DNA of 64,000 nucleotides from Limnanthes douglasii subsp. nivea (Eukaryota > Streptophyta > Magnoliopsida > Brassicales > Limnanthaceae). Positions 1-10,748 of the stretch are shown here, one piece after another. The stretch lies in assembly GCA_036936605.1 (NCBI GenBank), contig JAUPFV010000005.1, forward strand, positions 121,948,453 through 122,012,452, read 5' to 3'. The position numbers were made by a program, and so were the translations under genes. The notes beneath the pieces were generated by a model, which saw only the letters and a program-made list of their open reading frames with translations, was not told the DNA's origin and did not search any database. The first letter of the stretch is position 1, and every line of letters starts with the position of its first letter.

Positions 1-918
1 CTTATATAAACCTGGACAATGTTCCTTGATATAGTAGTGTCAACAGAAGGTCCTTTGCTAATCTCCTCATGCTTCTCTTGCTTCTCTTTCATAACATCGT
101 TCTTGCTATTTTCTTGAACCGAATCAGAGCCTTCTACCTTCTTTATAGATTTCTTGCACTCAGATTGACAATGCCCTATGTGAAAACAACCATGACAATA
201 CGAAGGAACATTTTTATAACTTATGGTTACCCAATAACCATCATTACTTCCAAAACCAATCCACAGTTTTCTTTGCAGTGTTTTAGAAATATCCACCTCC
301 ACTTGAGCATAACAGGCATTAGTACATGCCCGATTCTTGTGAGGAACAACAACTTTGTAGGTTGGACCGATTGCAGTAGCAATATCGTGAATCAAACAGA
401 AATCATACAAGCATTTTGGCAAGTTTTTGAAACGAAACCATGTTAAAACAGTTGGATCTTCAATCTTTTTGTTGAAATTCTAATTCCACTTCAAGATTCG
501 CATGACAATATCATCGAATCTCCAAACATTTCGAGACCAGAATCTTGATACATCCTCCTTCAGTTCAAACTCGAAGAAAATGTGATGTGAATCCCAAACT
601 TCGAAACTGTACGATCCCCTGAATTTCAATGTTGATAAAAAGCTTTCGAGTTTCTATTTTTTTTGGAACTCCATTGCTGAACTTGCCAATTAAAGGAGTT
701 CTTGATTTCTTGATGAGCGATTGTTTCACTTGATCGCTATATTGAATCGAAAGATGATGCCCTGTCTTCTTCACATATTCAGGATTCAATGTTGTAAATT
801 CTTCCACCGGATTGAATAAATCGACAAATCTCTTGCTTGGTTGTTGAATATGGTTTTTAACAGATTGAAGAACAGAAAATTCTTCTGCTGAACGGAGATC
901 CATGATCAAGTTGATCAT
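1..918 (-). pseudogene. LINE ORF1-like protein, DUF4283 plus zf-CCHC_4 (cut by window edge)
   Basis: Read on the minus strand, the ORF starting at 918 (117 codons, MINLIMDL...) looks like the start of a plant LINE ORF1. After a frameshift, the reverse complement of about 450-70 reads in another frame as a region ending in the zinc knuckle CHGCFHIGHCQSEC, which fits CX2CX4HX4C of zf-CCHC_4. Just before it is an RNA-binding DUF4283-type stretch (WIGFGSNDGYWVTISYKNVP). In this family ORF1 binds the LINE RNA and forms the RNP. Endonuclease and reverse transcriptase would lie to the left of base 1 and are not in the window. The frame break near 450-560 says it is no longer functional. The start at 918 is the first Met of the open frame. 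The family call is fairly safe; exact ends are not. Confidence 0.6.
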
Positions 919-1880
919 TCAAAGATTGAAATCCCCTGTTTTCCTACTCTCTCTGTTCTTGAAGCCTATTTTTTTCATTCGACGTCTATACTTATTAATT
1001 AGTAACCTTTTACCTACTCAAACATCTCCAAATTTTATCCGAAGAGTTATGTTTTTCTGCAATTGGTTTTACTAATTTTGAAGAAAAACCTTTTAACTAA
1101 TTTACACCACCAAAAACAATTAAGGGAAATAATTTTTCTTAAAAGTTTTCTTCTATATTTAAATATAATTATTCACCAAAACTCTACCATGCAGGCACCG
1201 AGTCTCGATTCCTCCTCAGATAATTGTCAATCTGAAGCCAATATTCGTCCGTAACATCCACTCTATAAAAGTAAAAATAAACCCAAAACAAGGTGTAACA
1301 AAGACATAGATTTTTAATTTTTTCAAAATGGTACTTGTAAACTTTAATATTCACAAATAGTTTTTACGACCGAATAGTTAAATCCATACAGTATCTTTTC
1401 TTTCCTTGCATTGCCCTGGCAAATAGCCTTTCCATCAAAGTATACCTAGTATAATCAAAACAAGGGAAGGTGCTCCAACTCCGATAACGATTAATGCAGT
1501 CACACTTTTATCAGTTTTACCGCAGGGTTTAAAATTTGTACAAACAAACATTCATTTTTATTATTCGCCCTGTAAATAAAATCATAGCTGTTAAAATACT
1601 AACAAATATTATAAGAAAATATTAATTTTAAATTTACTGTCAACAGTAAAATTACCTGCTCCAAATTCCATTTTTACTTTTTCTAAAAGTTAAGGTAATG
1701 TTGGGTCAAAATAAAAAATGGTACAATGAAACTAGTAATATATAGAGGAAAGTTAGTTGCACAGTGGTGTCTTCGATTGTTAATATATATGTCCGCTGCT
1801 TAGTTTGGACAGTTTAATTGTTTGATGGTTGAAACAAATGTTACTACGAGATTGTTCGGATTATAATTAAGTTGTTTTCA
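919..1880. other. AT-rich spacer, nothing recognised
   Basis: AT-rich sequence between the LINE 5' end and the first recognisable exon of the Mutator-like element. One short ORF (1063-1254, plus) has no recognisable motif. The left end of the Mutator-like element should lie here or just below, but I found no long terminal inverted repeat matching the right side. Confidence 0.4.
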
Positions 1881-2329
1881 AATTGGAATGTTTGCAGGAA
1901 AACATGACTAAGACGGGAGTATTCTACAGGTCAGGCTTAGTGAGCATAATCAACCTTCTAAGACGGGATATAATTACATCAGAACACATAGATGCTGCAA
2001 GAGGCACACCATTCTATATGTTTCTGAAAAACATTGTTCGATGTAAGGAACGAGAATCTGAAGCTGAAAAAGTTCCACAACGAAGGATGTGAATGATATA
2101 TTTGGGCTGAAAAACGGGAACGAAGAGATGCCAATGAATAAAACAGGAGCATTTATCGGTCGGTTTGCTGATGGAGCTGAGCTCGATTCAATTTTAGTGC
2201 AGAAATATTTTTTGAGTCCACGGACAAGGAGGAGCGGGCCAACCAACAACAAATCAGTGTTTAATGCATTGATAAAGGTGAATCAAATCTATAAAATTGT
2301 ATTTGTTTTGAGTTGATGCTGCAGGCATA

Positions 2330-2515
2330 TTAGTATGATACCAAAATCTGTATGTATCTAGCAATGCAGCCTACTCTATCTAGCAATGTGAAAGCAGTAT
2401 ATTAGTATGTTGTTGTTTGGGTAGATGTATCTAGCAATGTCTTCCTGTATGTTTAACAATGTCGTAGTAGGCATAACTGTCTTGAATTCTTACTGCAGCT
2501 TCTGAGTATGATGTT
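2330..2515 (+). repeat. CTAGCAATG motif cluster, intron 1
   Basis: The intron between the first two exon-like blocks holds at least three copies of TATCTAGCAATG (near 2357, 2377 and 2428) and a variant TTTAACAATGTC. All are in plus orientation, spaced about 20-50 bp. Confidence 0.7.
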
Positions 2516-3186
2516 ATTTATTTTGTAGGAATCGATCGAGAAAGCAATAAGGGAAGGATGGGAGGACGAAACGAAGGATGTTGCTTGTCTGTTGATACTT
2601 TTCATATGCTCAACACTGTTCTTATCAGTGTCAGACGATGTCGTCGGGTGGACAGCAGTATTCTACATGGAGAATCTAGAAAAAATAAACAACTATGACT
2701 GGTCTAATGCCATCGTTGAGAAGCTGCATAAATCACTGGAGAAATGTATTAAGGCCGGGCAACCTGGTAGGGTGATCGGATGCGTTGCTCTTCTATTTGT
2801 AAGTACAATGGTTTATGATCATCACGTTATTTTCAAAACCGTATTTGTAATGTTGTTTTATATTTTCTGCAGGCATATTTGATGGAGCATAGTTTGATAA
2901 ACGCTGAAATACCAAGGCCAAACATAATCCCTAGGTGTTACAAGTGGTGGGGATTGGAAGGGAAGGAGTCAACATTTGAAATGATCCATATGGTTAGTGA
3001 ACTCAGAGACGACCAGGTATTTAACGTATCTAGCAATGTACAAATTATATAACCTATATAACAGTTAAACCCAGTACCTAAATCGCAACCATCTATATAC
3101 TAATGACCAATAATTTAACATATCTAGCAATCATAACATCAAACAAATCACATCGACTTTAACATTAGTTGGCAATAGTAATTTCT

Positions 3187-3296
3187 TGTAAAACGCATCC
3201 ATGATTATTATATTGTGATGCTGAATGTATATTATACTGTAAAACGCATCCATGATTATTATATTGTGATGCTGAATGTATATTATACTGTAAAAC
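3187..3296 (+). repeat. Perfect 51-bp tandem duplication in intron 3
   Basis: A 51-bp unit starting TGTAAAACGCATCC is repeated without a mismatch (3187-3237 and 3238-3288), followed by the first 8 bases of a third copy. It sits just before the splice acceptor CCTAG at 3304-3308. Perfect identity in an otherwise decayed gene implies a recent duplication. Confidence 0.92.
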
Positions 3297-3788
3297 TGCA
3301 TTTCCTAGGTTATTGACGATCAGCTATCGTTCACAGAGGCTGAATGTGATGCTTTTGGAGAAATTGAATTGGGGAGGAACTATGAAGGTGCTGCGGAAAC
3401 AAGTAAGGGAAGGAGTTGGAAAAGAAAGAAGTCTGTTGCAAACAGAAGTATAAGAAGGAAGAAGAAACAGGTACATGATGAGGCTGGAACAAGCAGTAAA
3501 AGGAGTTCGAACACTGAGGTTGAAGACACCACAACAACACCAGAAGAAGTAGAGAATTACGATGATACATTGCGTGAATTCATTGGGGAGAAAAAATCGA
3601 GAGTTGGTACAAAAAAGGTGAGAGGTTAAAAAGGAAAAATCATCGTAGGTCCAGTATTCCAAGTTTTGCAGGGTTGTCACAGTCGGTGCTGCGTGACAAT
3701 ATGAAGCTGAAAAAGCGGAGCGGGATACACCGGTTGAAAGTTGAAAACAAAAAGTTAAAAACGTCGCTTGAGGAGAAAAACCAAGAAG

Positions 3789-4236
3789 TGAGTATTCCCA
3801 TGTTTTTTACGGACTAATAACGTTTATATGATGTATCTATAGAAGGTGGTTACACTATATCTAGGAAATGTTTAGATGTTGTATCTAGCAGCATCATTAT
3901 AAGGGATCTAGTAAACATCATTATAAGGTATCTAGCAACGTTAATATGCTGCATCTAGCAATGTAAAAATAATGCATATATCAATGTCAATATTATGTAT
4001 CTAGCAATGTTAATAGTCTTAATCTAGCAACCTTGGTACAACCTATCTAGCTATGTTTATATTCTATATCTATCATATTCGTTACATTGTATCTAGGAAA
4101 TGTTTAGATTCTGTATCTAGCAACATCAATATAAGGTATCCAACAATGATTTATATGCTGTGTTTGTAAATGGTACAGATGGTTTATCTAGCAGTTAAAA
4201 AAAATGTATACTATAGCGTATGCTTGTTTGATACAG
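3789..4236 (+). repeat. CTAGCAATG motif array filling intron 4
   Basis: About ten degenerate copies of NTATCTAGCAATGTT spaced roughly 25-35 bp, all in plus orientation. A higher-order repeat is visible: the block starting TTACACTATATCTAGG near 3850 recurs as TTACATTGTATCTAGG near 4082, about 232 bp on. The array is collinear with the one at 17845-18125. Confidence 0.8.
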
Positions 4237-5120
4237 GTTGAAGAACTGAGGAAATAGTTAAATGAGTTGAAACAGAAGCTCGAGGTGGAAAATGAAACTC
4301 TAGATGCTGAGGATGAGGATCTGCTGAACACCTTATCAATTCCGTTTTTCCGTGAAGATGAGGAGGATACTGAACATGTGGCTGCCAATATTAGCGAGAA
4401 TGTAGTTAAGGAAACATTGGTTTACCAATCTCGGAGGCATGGATTTGTGCCCAAGAGGAGCCAACAAGTTTCGGAGACCCAAAAATAAATAGAAGAAGAG
4501 CATGTTAAGGTGGAGGAAACATCGTAAGAAGAAAAGGAGTTTGAGACAGCTGAGACAAAAGAAAATGAAGTATCTGAAAAGGAGAACTTAGAAGAAGATG
4601 GAGGGTCTGTTCACTCTGAAAGACATGTTGAACCAAGGCCATAAACTACTACACCGGAAGCTATTGTTGTTGATGTTGTTGGGAAGCAGAAAGGGACTAA
4701 AATACTTGGTTGTGACGCTGGTAATGAGAAATGGGATGTGGCAGCAGACATATCACCCCTAACTCATGCTATCGGTGCGCGAAATAAAATTTTCTTAGCT
4801 GAACAGGGACACGGAGTTGGAAACAATGAAGTTGATGGACAAGAGCTAATGGTGGACAGAAGTGAGCAGTTGGACAAAGGGTGCAACGAATGAACAAAAA
4901 CTAAAAAATAACAGATGAAGAACACCGAAGAAGTCGTAGAGGAATGACGGAATGTAGAGACAAGTCAGGACAAAGAAGATGATGATAAGCAGGAAGTTGT
5001 GGCTACTACAGATTCAACCAAACAGATTGAAGAAGCACCTACTGGGGTGGAGAACGCAGCAAAAAAAGTCCTGGTGCCAGAACCTAGCTCTGAGAAGGTG
5101 GTGGAGAATGTGGCTGAAGA

Positions 5121-5540
5121 TGTAAATGGATCTTAAATCGTTAAGATTCATAAATATTTAGTAATACGTTTTGGCAGGTTTTGAAATATTCATACTCTAG
5201 GTTGGATAATATTTAAGATGGGTTGTTGTTTTATGAAAATGTTGTTTTGACAGTATTAGAAAATTTTAAGACATGATTTGCATCATAATTCATTGTTAAT
5301 TGGTAGATGCATATAGAACAAATCGCAATCACAAATGTATGAAATCTAGCAAACACAAAATAAAACAATAATGTGCTTGCATCAAACAAATCGCAATCAC
5401 AACATTGTTAATATGCTAAGCCGTATCTAGAAATGTCTAATAGGCGTAAATCGCAACACTAGGCTACTAACTAGTCTAGAAATGAGACTTGCACTAAAAT
5501 CGCAATGTATGTTGATGATATTTTTATGTTTTATTATTAG
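5121..5540 (+). repeat. Intron 5 with AAATCGCAAT motifs
   Basis: Non-coding stretch between a donor GTAAAT (5121) and an acceptor TTATTAG (5540). It holds four copies of AAATCGCAA(T/C) near 5305, 5388, 5446 and 5488, plus degenerate TCTAGCAA and TCTAGAAATGTC copies. This is a second version of the motif; both share GCAATG. Confidence 0.65.
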
Positions 5541-6852
5541 GGAGTGCAAACAGCAGCGCCTAAAGACACGCGCCAGTCTACTGTACAGACGTTGGTGTAG
5601 CATGGGGTTGAACAAGCAGCAAAGTGTGAACAACTATCACAAGCTGTATCTCCCGTAAAGGTTATTCCAATTATCAACGAAGAACAACAATCCGCAGCAA
5701 ACATTGAAGTTATTATGCGTGATGAAAAACTAAAACAGGTCGAGCCATGTTCATATGCTACACTCTTACAAGATAAAGCAGCATCTAACGATCTAATTGT
5801 CAGATCTGTTACACCGTTGGCTGACGATAATTTTGTAGACTGCACTCAATCATTTTACGAAGAATGTGACAAGGCTGTGGAAAATTCGAACGAGAAGAGA
5901 CGTACATTGGACTTCATCGAGGAAGAACAAACAAGCGTTGATGTAAGTATATCTCTTGTATTTACCATCATCTTCAAAAAGTAATGTTAATTGTTTAATT
6001 TGATGCTTTATTAAAGGTGCACGTTGATGACATGCCAAGGTGGAACTTACTTACTCCGACGCAGGTCAAACAACAACAGATTACGGTCGTAGATTGGCCG
6101 TTGCCTACAAATACAACGCAACTCATCAATGTCAGTGAGTACAAGAAGGTGTTGAAAATAAACATGGAAGAAGAACAAGAAGATCCAGAAGTATGGTACT
6201 TGCCAATGTCGGAGTTCTCGTATAGGATTTCCATTAGTGTGAGCAAGATAATGGAACTTCCTAACCAAACTCAAGTAGACTTCAAGGTAATCAGGTATCT
6301 AGTTGTACATAGCAATGTTAAATTAGTGTATCTAGCAATGTGTCTTTAATACATCTAGCAATATTAATATGCAGCATCTAGAAATGTCTTAGTATAGGGT
6401 ACCTAATGGGTTACCGTCTAAGTTGTCTACCGATACACCGTTGGTTCTTGTTTTCAGTCATTGTCATTTACCCGTTTTAAGCTTCTAATTGTTAATTGAT
6501 AGATCATAGATGCTTGGATATATAAGCTGCTCAAGGATACAGATTGGAAAGTCCATGTGAAAGGGTTTGACGATAAGTATTCATATATGGTCAGCGCGAT
6601 TCAAATAACTGGAATCGCAACTGTAAGTTGAATAGGAATTATTTGTGTTAATTGCAAATATCTACTTCCTATAGTAATGACCAAAATTTGCAGGGAACAC
6701 TGGCTATCAAAGGAGATATGTCTGTCATTGTGGATAAAGTTTTTGAAACAATGAAATCAGACATTTACGTTTCCCTTATTTCGCTTTGCACCGTTAACAC
6801 GTCCGACGTGAACCACTCGACGCTGCTGATTATAGATATGGAGAATGAGTGC
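5541..6852 (+). pseudogene. Ulp1-family gene, middle part with catalytic His region
   Basis: Exon-like blocks 5541-5942, 6017-6286, 6503-6622 and 6694-6852, each with GT/AG borders (GTAAGT at 5943 and 6623; acceptors at 6016, 6502 and 6693). They read PRWNLLTPTQVKQQQITVVD, then WYLPMSEFSYRISISVSKIM, IIDAWIYKLLKDTDWKVHVK and finally VNHSTLLIIDMENEC. The last segment fits the C48 peptidase His box (usually NHWTLLVID-like), with Ser in place of the common Trp. Block 5541-5942 has an in-frame TAG near 5597 and a Glu-rich tail. Coding stops at 6852, exactly where the retrotransposon target site begins. The Cys box is found again beyond the insertion at 16975-17232. Confidence 0.65.
6287..6502 (+). 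repeat. CTAGCAATG motifs in intron 7
   Basis: Between the donor at 6287 and the acceptor at 6502 lie several motif copies: GTATCTAGCAATGTG near 6328, ACATCTAGCAATATT near 6350, GCATCTAGAAATGTC near 6374. Confidence 0.7.
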
Positions 6853-6856
6853 TAGT
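6852..6856 (+). repeat. Target-site duplication CTAGT, left copy
   Basis: CTAGT directly precedes the LTR terminus TGGTGAGG and matches the five bases after the other LTR at 16681-16685. This fixes both ends of the gypsy element. Confidence 0.95.
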
Positions 6857-7264
6857 TGGTGAGGTTTATTTTCGTCTGAGGGTAAGTTTGTAATTTTTGT
6901 TTGGAGTTTTGTGGAAGTTTGTAAGTATTTAATGTTTGAGTAGTGAGTAGAGGGAGAATTAAGCAGACTGGTTGTATTTAATTTTCATTACCCTCATTTA
7001 ATGTTGGTGGTTGGGTATTTATACCCTTAAATTTGGGCCTTATGGGCTTTCGGGTCATGTTTAATGGACCCGGGTCAAGTTTAAGGGCCCATGAGCTCTT
7101 AGTAGGAGAGCAGGCAGCTTAGTCAAGAAGTGATTAGGTTTTTTAGTACTTTAGTTCTTGTTCGAACAGTCCAATGGATGAGGTGTTCGAACTGCCCTGT
7201 CCGGTTAAGTGGTCTTTGTCCAAACTGTCCCTGTTCGAAGAGGTAACAGAATCCGGACTCATCA
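6857..7264 (-). repeat. Gypsy element LTR (3' LTR in element orientation)
   Basis: 408 bp, TGGTGAGG...GACTCATCA on the plus strand, i.e. TGATGAGTCC...CCTCACCA in element sense. It aligns without gaps to 16273-16680. Confidence 0.95.
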
Positions 7265-7290
7265 GTAGCTCTTTTTTTAGGTGTTTGCTC
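7265..7290 (-). other. Polypurine-tract-like site
   Basis: On the minus strand the bases just before the 3' LTR read CACCTAAAAAAAGAGCTAC, a purine run in the place expected for plus-strand priming. It ends with a few non-purines, so it is a weak example. Confidence 0.5.
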
Positions 7291-7668
7291 AAATAACCTT
7301 TGTCAAAACCTGAAAAACAGTCCGTTGTTAGTGGCAGTTTTACCCGGATAGGTCTTTCGAATTATGTTATGATTTTGCCAAAGTTCATGGGACACGTGTC
7401 ACTCTTTGATCGTTGCTTTAGCCGTTTTTTCACCTTGAATTCCGCACCCACCTTCTCTGAAAAGCAACCTCTTCATTAATGAAGGTGACATCAGCGCCGT
7501 CTCTTAATCATTGCTAATCTTTTCGAATTATCCTAGGAATCAAGACTTCTTTTTGAGGTTTACTATAAATTAAGATACTTTTCGACTTTTTTACTATCAC
7601 TTTTATTTTCACTTTGATAATTTTCAGAGCTTTCTCTCTCAAACACAAGTTCTTTACTTAGGTTGTTT

Positions 7669-9096
7669 ATGTTCACGGCTAGGAACGCTATAATCAAAGG
7701 TGGGTGGCTCAATCTATCTGAACTAGAAAAAGCACAAAAAGTCGAAAGGGAAAGGCGCATTGCAGCCGGCTTACCCACTTCCCCCATCGACAAACCAGCA
7801 ATCTCAGCTATAGAATCTGACCAGGGTTCTTCCTCCACAAAGGGTGTCAAACCGAAGAGATTGTTTCAAACCAGTCTTTCCCCTATCATCTCAGGTTCTT
7901 CGGTTCAAGAGTCAGAACCTACTGTTGAACCAGGTTTAATAGTTACTAGTTTTAAAAAACCTTCCCCATTCTTAGCCATGGGGTGAGATGTTGATACTTC
8001 TCCCAACAAGCTGGTTGATCGAAGAAAAGGTCGGCTGGTCAAAGGGCAGGCTTCCAAGGGCACCCCTTCGAAATCAGGTGCCAAGGACAACAGTACAGGG
8101 TCAGAAGTACCCATAAAAGCACCTAGGGACAGGCTGTCCGGTCCGGAGGCCACTGGCTCAAGCCCCCGAAGAGAAATCTCCACCTCAGAGCCCCAACCAG
8201 AGGCTAGAGTGCAGGAGAGCACTGAAACTCATCAGTCTGGTGGTCAGACTGAACCAACTCCAAGCTCCCCCTTCATCAATACAACTGAAAACCCTTCTTA
8301 AATAATGGAGGAAATAATGGAGGACTCTATCAAAGAGGCTCCATTTGAGTCCGAACCTTCCGGACAGAACAATGGTGATGTTGCTGCTCAAAAGGATAAA
8401 GGCAAGGAGAAGCTATGCTTAAAGCATCCGGATCTGCCGGAGTGTCTTGAAGGAAAAGTATGACCTTGTTTCCACAAGGTCAATGTTAAATATCTTCTTG
8501 CCTTGCAAAAGATTAATTATGCCTTCATTGATACAACTGAGTTGGGCCGGATGCGTACGAAGTGGGGGATTCCGGAGAATGTGAAGACAAGAATCCCCAC
8601 AGACCCCGAAACCCCAATGGACTGTAAACTCAGTGAAATAGTCATCTTCACTGAGCTCTTTAACTGGGGTTTAAAGTTCCCCTTGGATCCGGAAATAGTT
8701 AGGTATTTCCATCTTATCAAGCTCTGTCCCAGTCAACTAAGCCCCAACGCCTGGTACACACTTATGGCCTGCATCATGGCCTCCATGCTCTCCAGGATTC
8801 CTCTACCAATGGAGGAATTCACAGATGTGGCCAGTCTCTGCAGGAACCACCACATTCCCTTCTATCACTTCAACATGGGTGATGATTATAAAGTAGTGGA
8901 CGATCTGCTTGAGTCTGAGAGAAACTGGAGGACCCAATTCCTGTTCGTACGTGGTACTTGGGAGAACGGGAGGAAAATTAAAGCTGGAGTCAATCCAAGT
9001 CTCCTCACCAGCAGATGGAGGAGTGATCGTAAGGCTCCTACTTTATATTCTTTTTTCTACTTTGATCGAATTAGCAGTGCTGCCCAAAGAATTTAG
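7669..9096 (+). pseudogene. Antisense ORF of the Tat element, 5' part with PF04195-like domain
   Basis: This runs opposite to gag-pol and begins about 400 bp inside the 3' LTR. One frame continues from the ATG at 7669 through 9096, broken by stops at 7984, 8299 and 8461. The N-terminal third is Ser/Pro/Lys-rich and of low complexity. From about 8500 the frame is open for 197 codons and contains ELFNWGLKFPLDPEIVRYFH, LCPSQLSPNAWYTLMACIMA and HHIPFYHFNMG, which matches the plant 'putative gypsy type transposon' domain (PF04195). Its function is unknown. Known Tat/Retand elements carry such antisense ORFs between pol and the 3' LTR. Frame changes after about 9060 suggest an intron or frameshift before the coiled-coil part. 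Confidence 0.65.
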
Positions 9097-9320
9097 TGAC
9101 TACGTAAAGGCCGGATAGGTTACTTGCACCAAGATCAACACTTGGGCTGCTGAGAAATGGGGAAACCGGTTTCACGATGCTTTCACAGAAGGCAACTTGG
9201 CAAGGTCTCACCTCTGGAACACTACTGGCCAGAGGGACTTGACCTGGGAATAACTCACCACTCCACCCCCTCCGGATGTAGTCTCTCAAGAGAACACATG
9301 AACCGTATGGGTCGCTTTAC

Positions 9321-10599
9321 TTGCCAGGCCGGGCTAAGGCCTCGAGTAAAGTGAAAGGCAAGAAAAAAAAGGGCAAGAAGGTTGTAGGTGAAGCTAACTC
9401 TGCCGAGGTGGAGGAGGCTACTCCAACAAATCCAGAGGGGCCAGCCTCAAGCCAGATCGATGCTGCTTTCTTAGAAGTGGTGGAGCAGGAGATTGTTAGG
9501 GAAGAGGTTCAATCCCCAAAACCCCCAAGGGCTCCTAAGAGAGATCGAAAACGGGGAGCAGAAAGCAAGGACAGGGAGGCTAAGAAGAAAAAGACCTCTA
9601 GGGGTGATGAACTTTCTCTCCGGCCTCCGGAGCCTCTCCCCCCTGTAGATCCTACTGATCCAACATGAGCAGAGGAGATCCCTGGTGATTTTCAAACCGA
9701 CGAGGTCGGAGGAGGAGACCTTATCATTGATGGGGTTGACATCACCCGGCTTGACGGACTTGGTGACTATTTTGCCAACCTCCTAGAGACGATTTTGCTG
9801 GGCCTTACCTCCCTCCGAGTACTTCGAACACCATCACTTTTAATGGTAAGACTTTTACTGTTTTAAGTGAAAGGGATATTATAGCTCACTCCATATTAAG
9901 TAGTGTTCAGCCAGTGCTTGTGTTGGAGAAACAAGTTCGAAGTCAAGCGGATACTATCAAAGGTCTCAAATCTGACAAAGAGAGATTGTCCGATGATCTT
10001 CTTACTGCCACTCAACATGTTGACATCCTAAAGGGAGAAAACGAGGAGCTAAAGAAGAGCCAAGAGGGTGGATCACAAAGGTTGCCACTTCAGAAGACAC
10101 TATCAAAGAGCTCTGGGAGAAGCTGTCCGGATTGGAGAAAGATCTCATCTCTTCGAAAGAGGAGGCAAAGGCCAAGGATCAAGTCATTCACAACTTGACA
10201 AGTGACAAAATTTCGCTCGAGAACACAGTGTCCAAGGCCGCAAAGGAGAAAGCTGATCTGCTAAGTGAGCAGGAGGCCAAAATTCAGGCCAAGATTGATG
10301 CTTATGCCAACAACGTAATAGACACTTAAGAGCAGATGTATGCCAAGGTGAAATTGGACATGGTCTTGCTCTTTCATGAGAAGTTCCCGAAGAGGAACCT
10401 GGGAGATTTGTGGCTTCATGTAGAGTACGCAGACCTTCCCTTCAACACCATGGCTGATGGAGACTTGCATGATTATTCCAGTGCTTCCTCCTCTGACGAA
10501 AAAGAAAACACCGGGGAGGGTTCTCACGAAGAGAAAGACGATCCCAAGAAGAAGAAGAAGACAAGTGAGGTTGAGCCATCTTCAAAGGCTCAGTCTTAA
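9321..10599 (+). pseudogene. Antisense ORF of the Tat element, C-terminal coiled-coil part
   Basis: Plus-strand continuation of the antisense gene in shifting frames: 9321-9668 is Lys/Arg- and Glu-rich (KVKGKKKKGKKVVG..., then KKKKTSRGDELSLRPPEP). The segments at 9914-10198 and 10132-10329 have heptad-like composition (KQVRSQADTIKGLKSDKERL; LTSDKISLENTVSKAAKEKA) and predict a long coiled coil. The segment at 10336-10599 ends the protein with a Ser/Glu/Lys tail and a stop at 10597-10599. PF04195 proteins commonly have this layout. Overlapping frames and stops show it is broken. It ends about 150 bp from the integrase end, so the two genes converge. Confidence 0.55.
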
Positions 10600-10637
10600 A
10601 CTATGAATTATTTTTTACTTTTCATGTCACCTGAACT

Positions 10638-10742
10638 AAAGTCCTTGGAAGGCCAAGGCATATTTGTTATCGTGTCCGGCATTTGACCAGATAGATCTTT
10701 TGTTTTGTTTGACAATTTAAAAGTCCTTGGAAGGCCAAGGCA
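10638..10742. repeat. Paired 23-bp palindromic repeat between converging genes
   Basis: The same 23 bases, centred on CCTTGGAAGGCCAAGG, occur at 10638-10660 and 10720-10742, 82 bp apart. Each core is an inverted repeat (CCTTGG...CCAAGG). They lie between the stop of the antisense gene and the end of integrase. Confidence 0.85.
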
Positions 10743-10748
10743 CTTAAG

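Larger units (their letters stand above)
1899..5120 (+). pseudogene. Ulp1-family gene, N-terminal half (DUF1985-like region, then Lys/Glu-rich coiled coil)
   Basis: Five exon-like blocks with plausible GT/AG borders: 1899-2277, 2529-2798, 2873-3016, 3309-3788 and 4237-5120. The first three read ARGTPFYMFLKNIV, FIGRFADGAELDSILVQKYF, DVVGWTAVFYMENLEKIN and AYLMEHSLINAEIPRPN, in the order and spacing of the DUF1985/plant-mobile-like region found before the protease in plant Ulp1 transposon proteins. The fourth and fifth are highly charged (KRKK runs, then Glu-rich) and probably coiled coil. A frameshift near 2088, another near 3629, and at least five in-frame stops in the fifth block mark it as a pseudogene. 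Introns of 70-450 bp hold the TAGCAATG motif arrays. The start is unclear; the ATG at 1904 follows a splice-acceptor-like TTTGCAG. Confidence 0.55.

Noticed and set aside
69..446. 125-codon plus-strand ORF at the window start
   Set aside because: It is antisense to a readable LINE ORF1 zinc-knuckle region on the minus strand and has no motif of its own.
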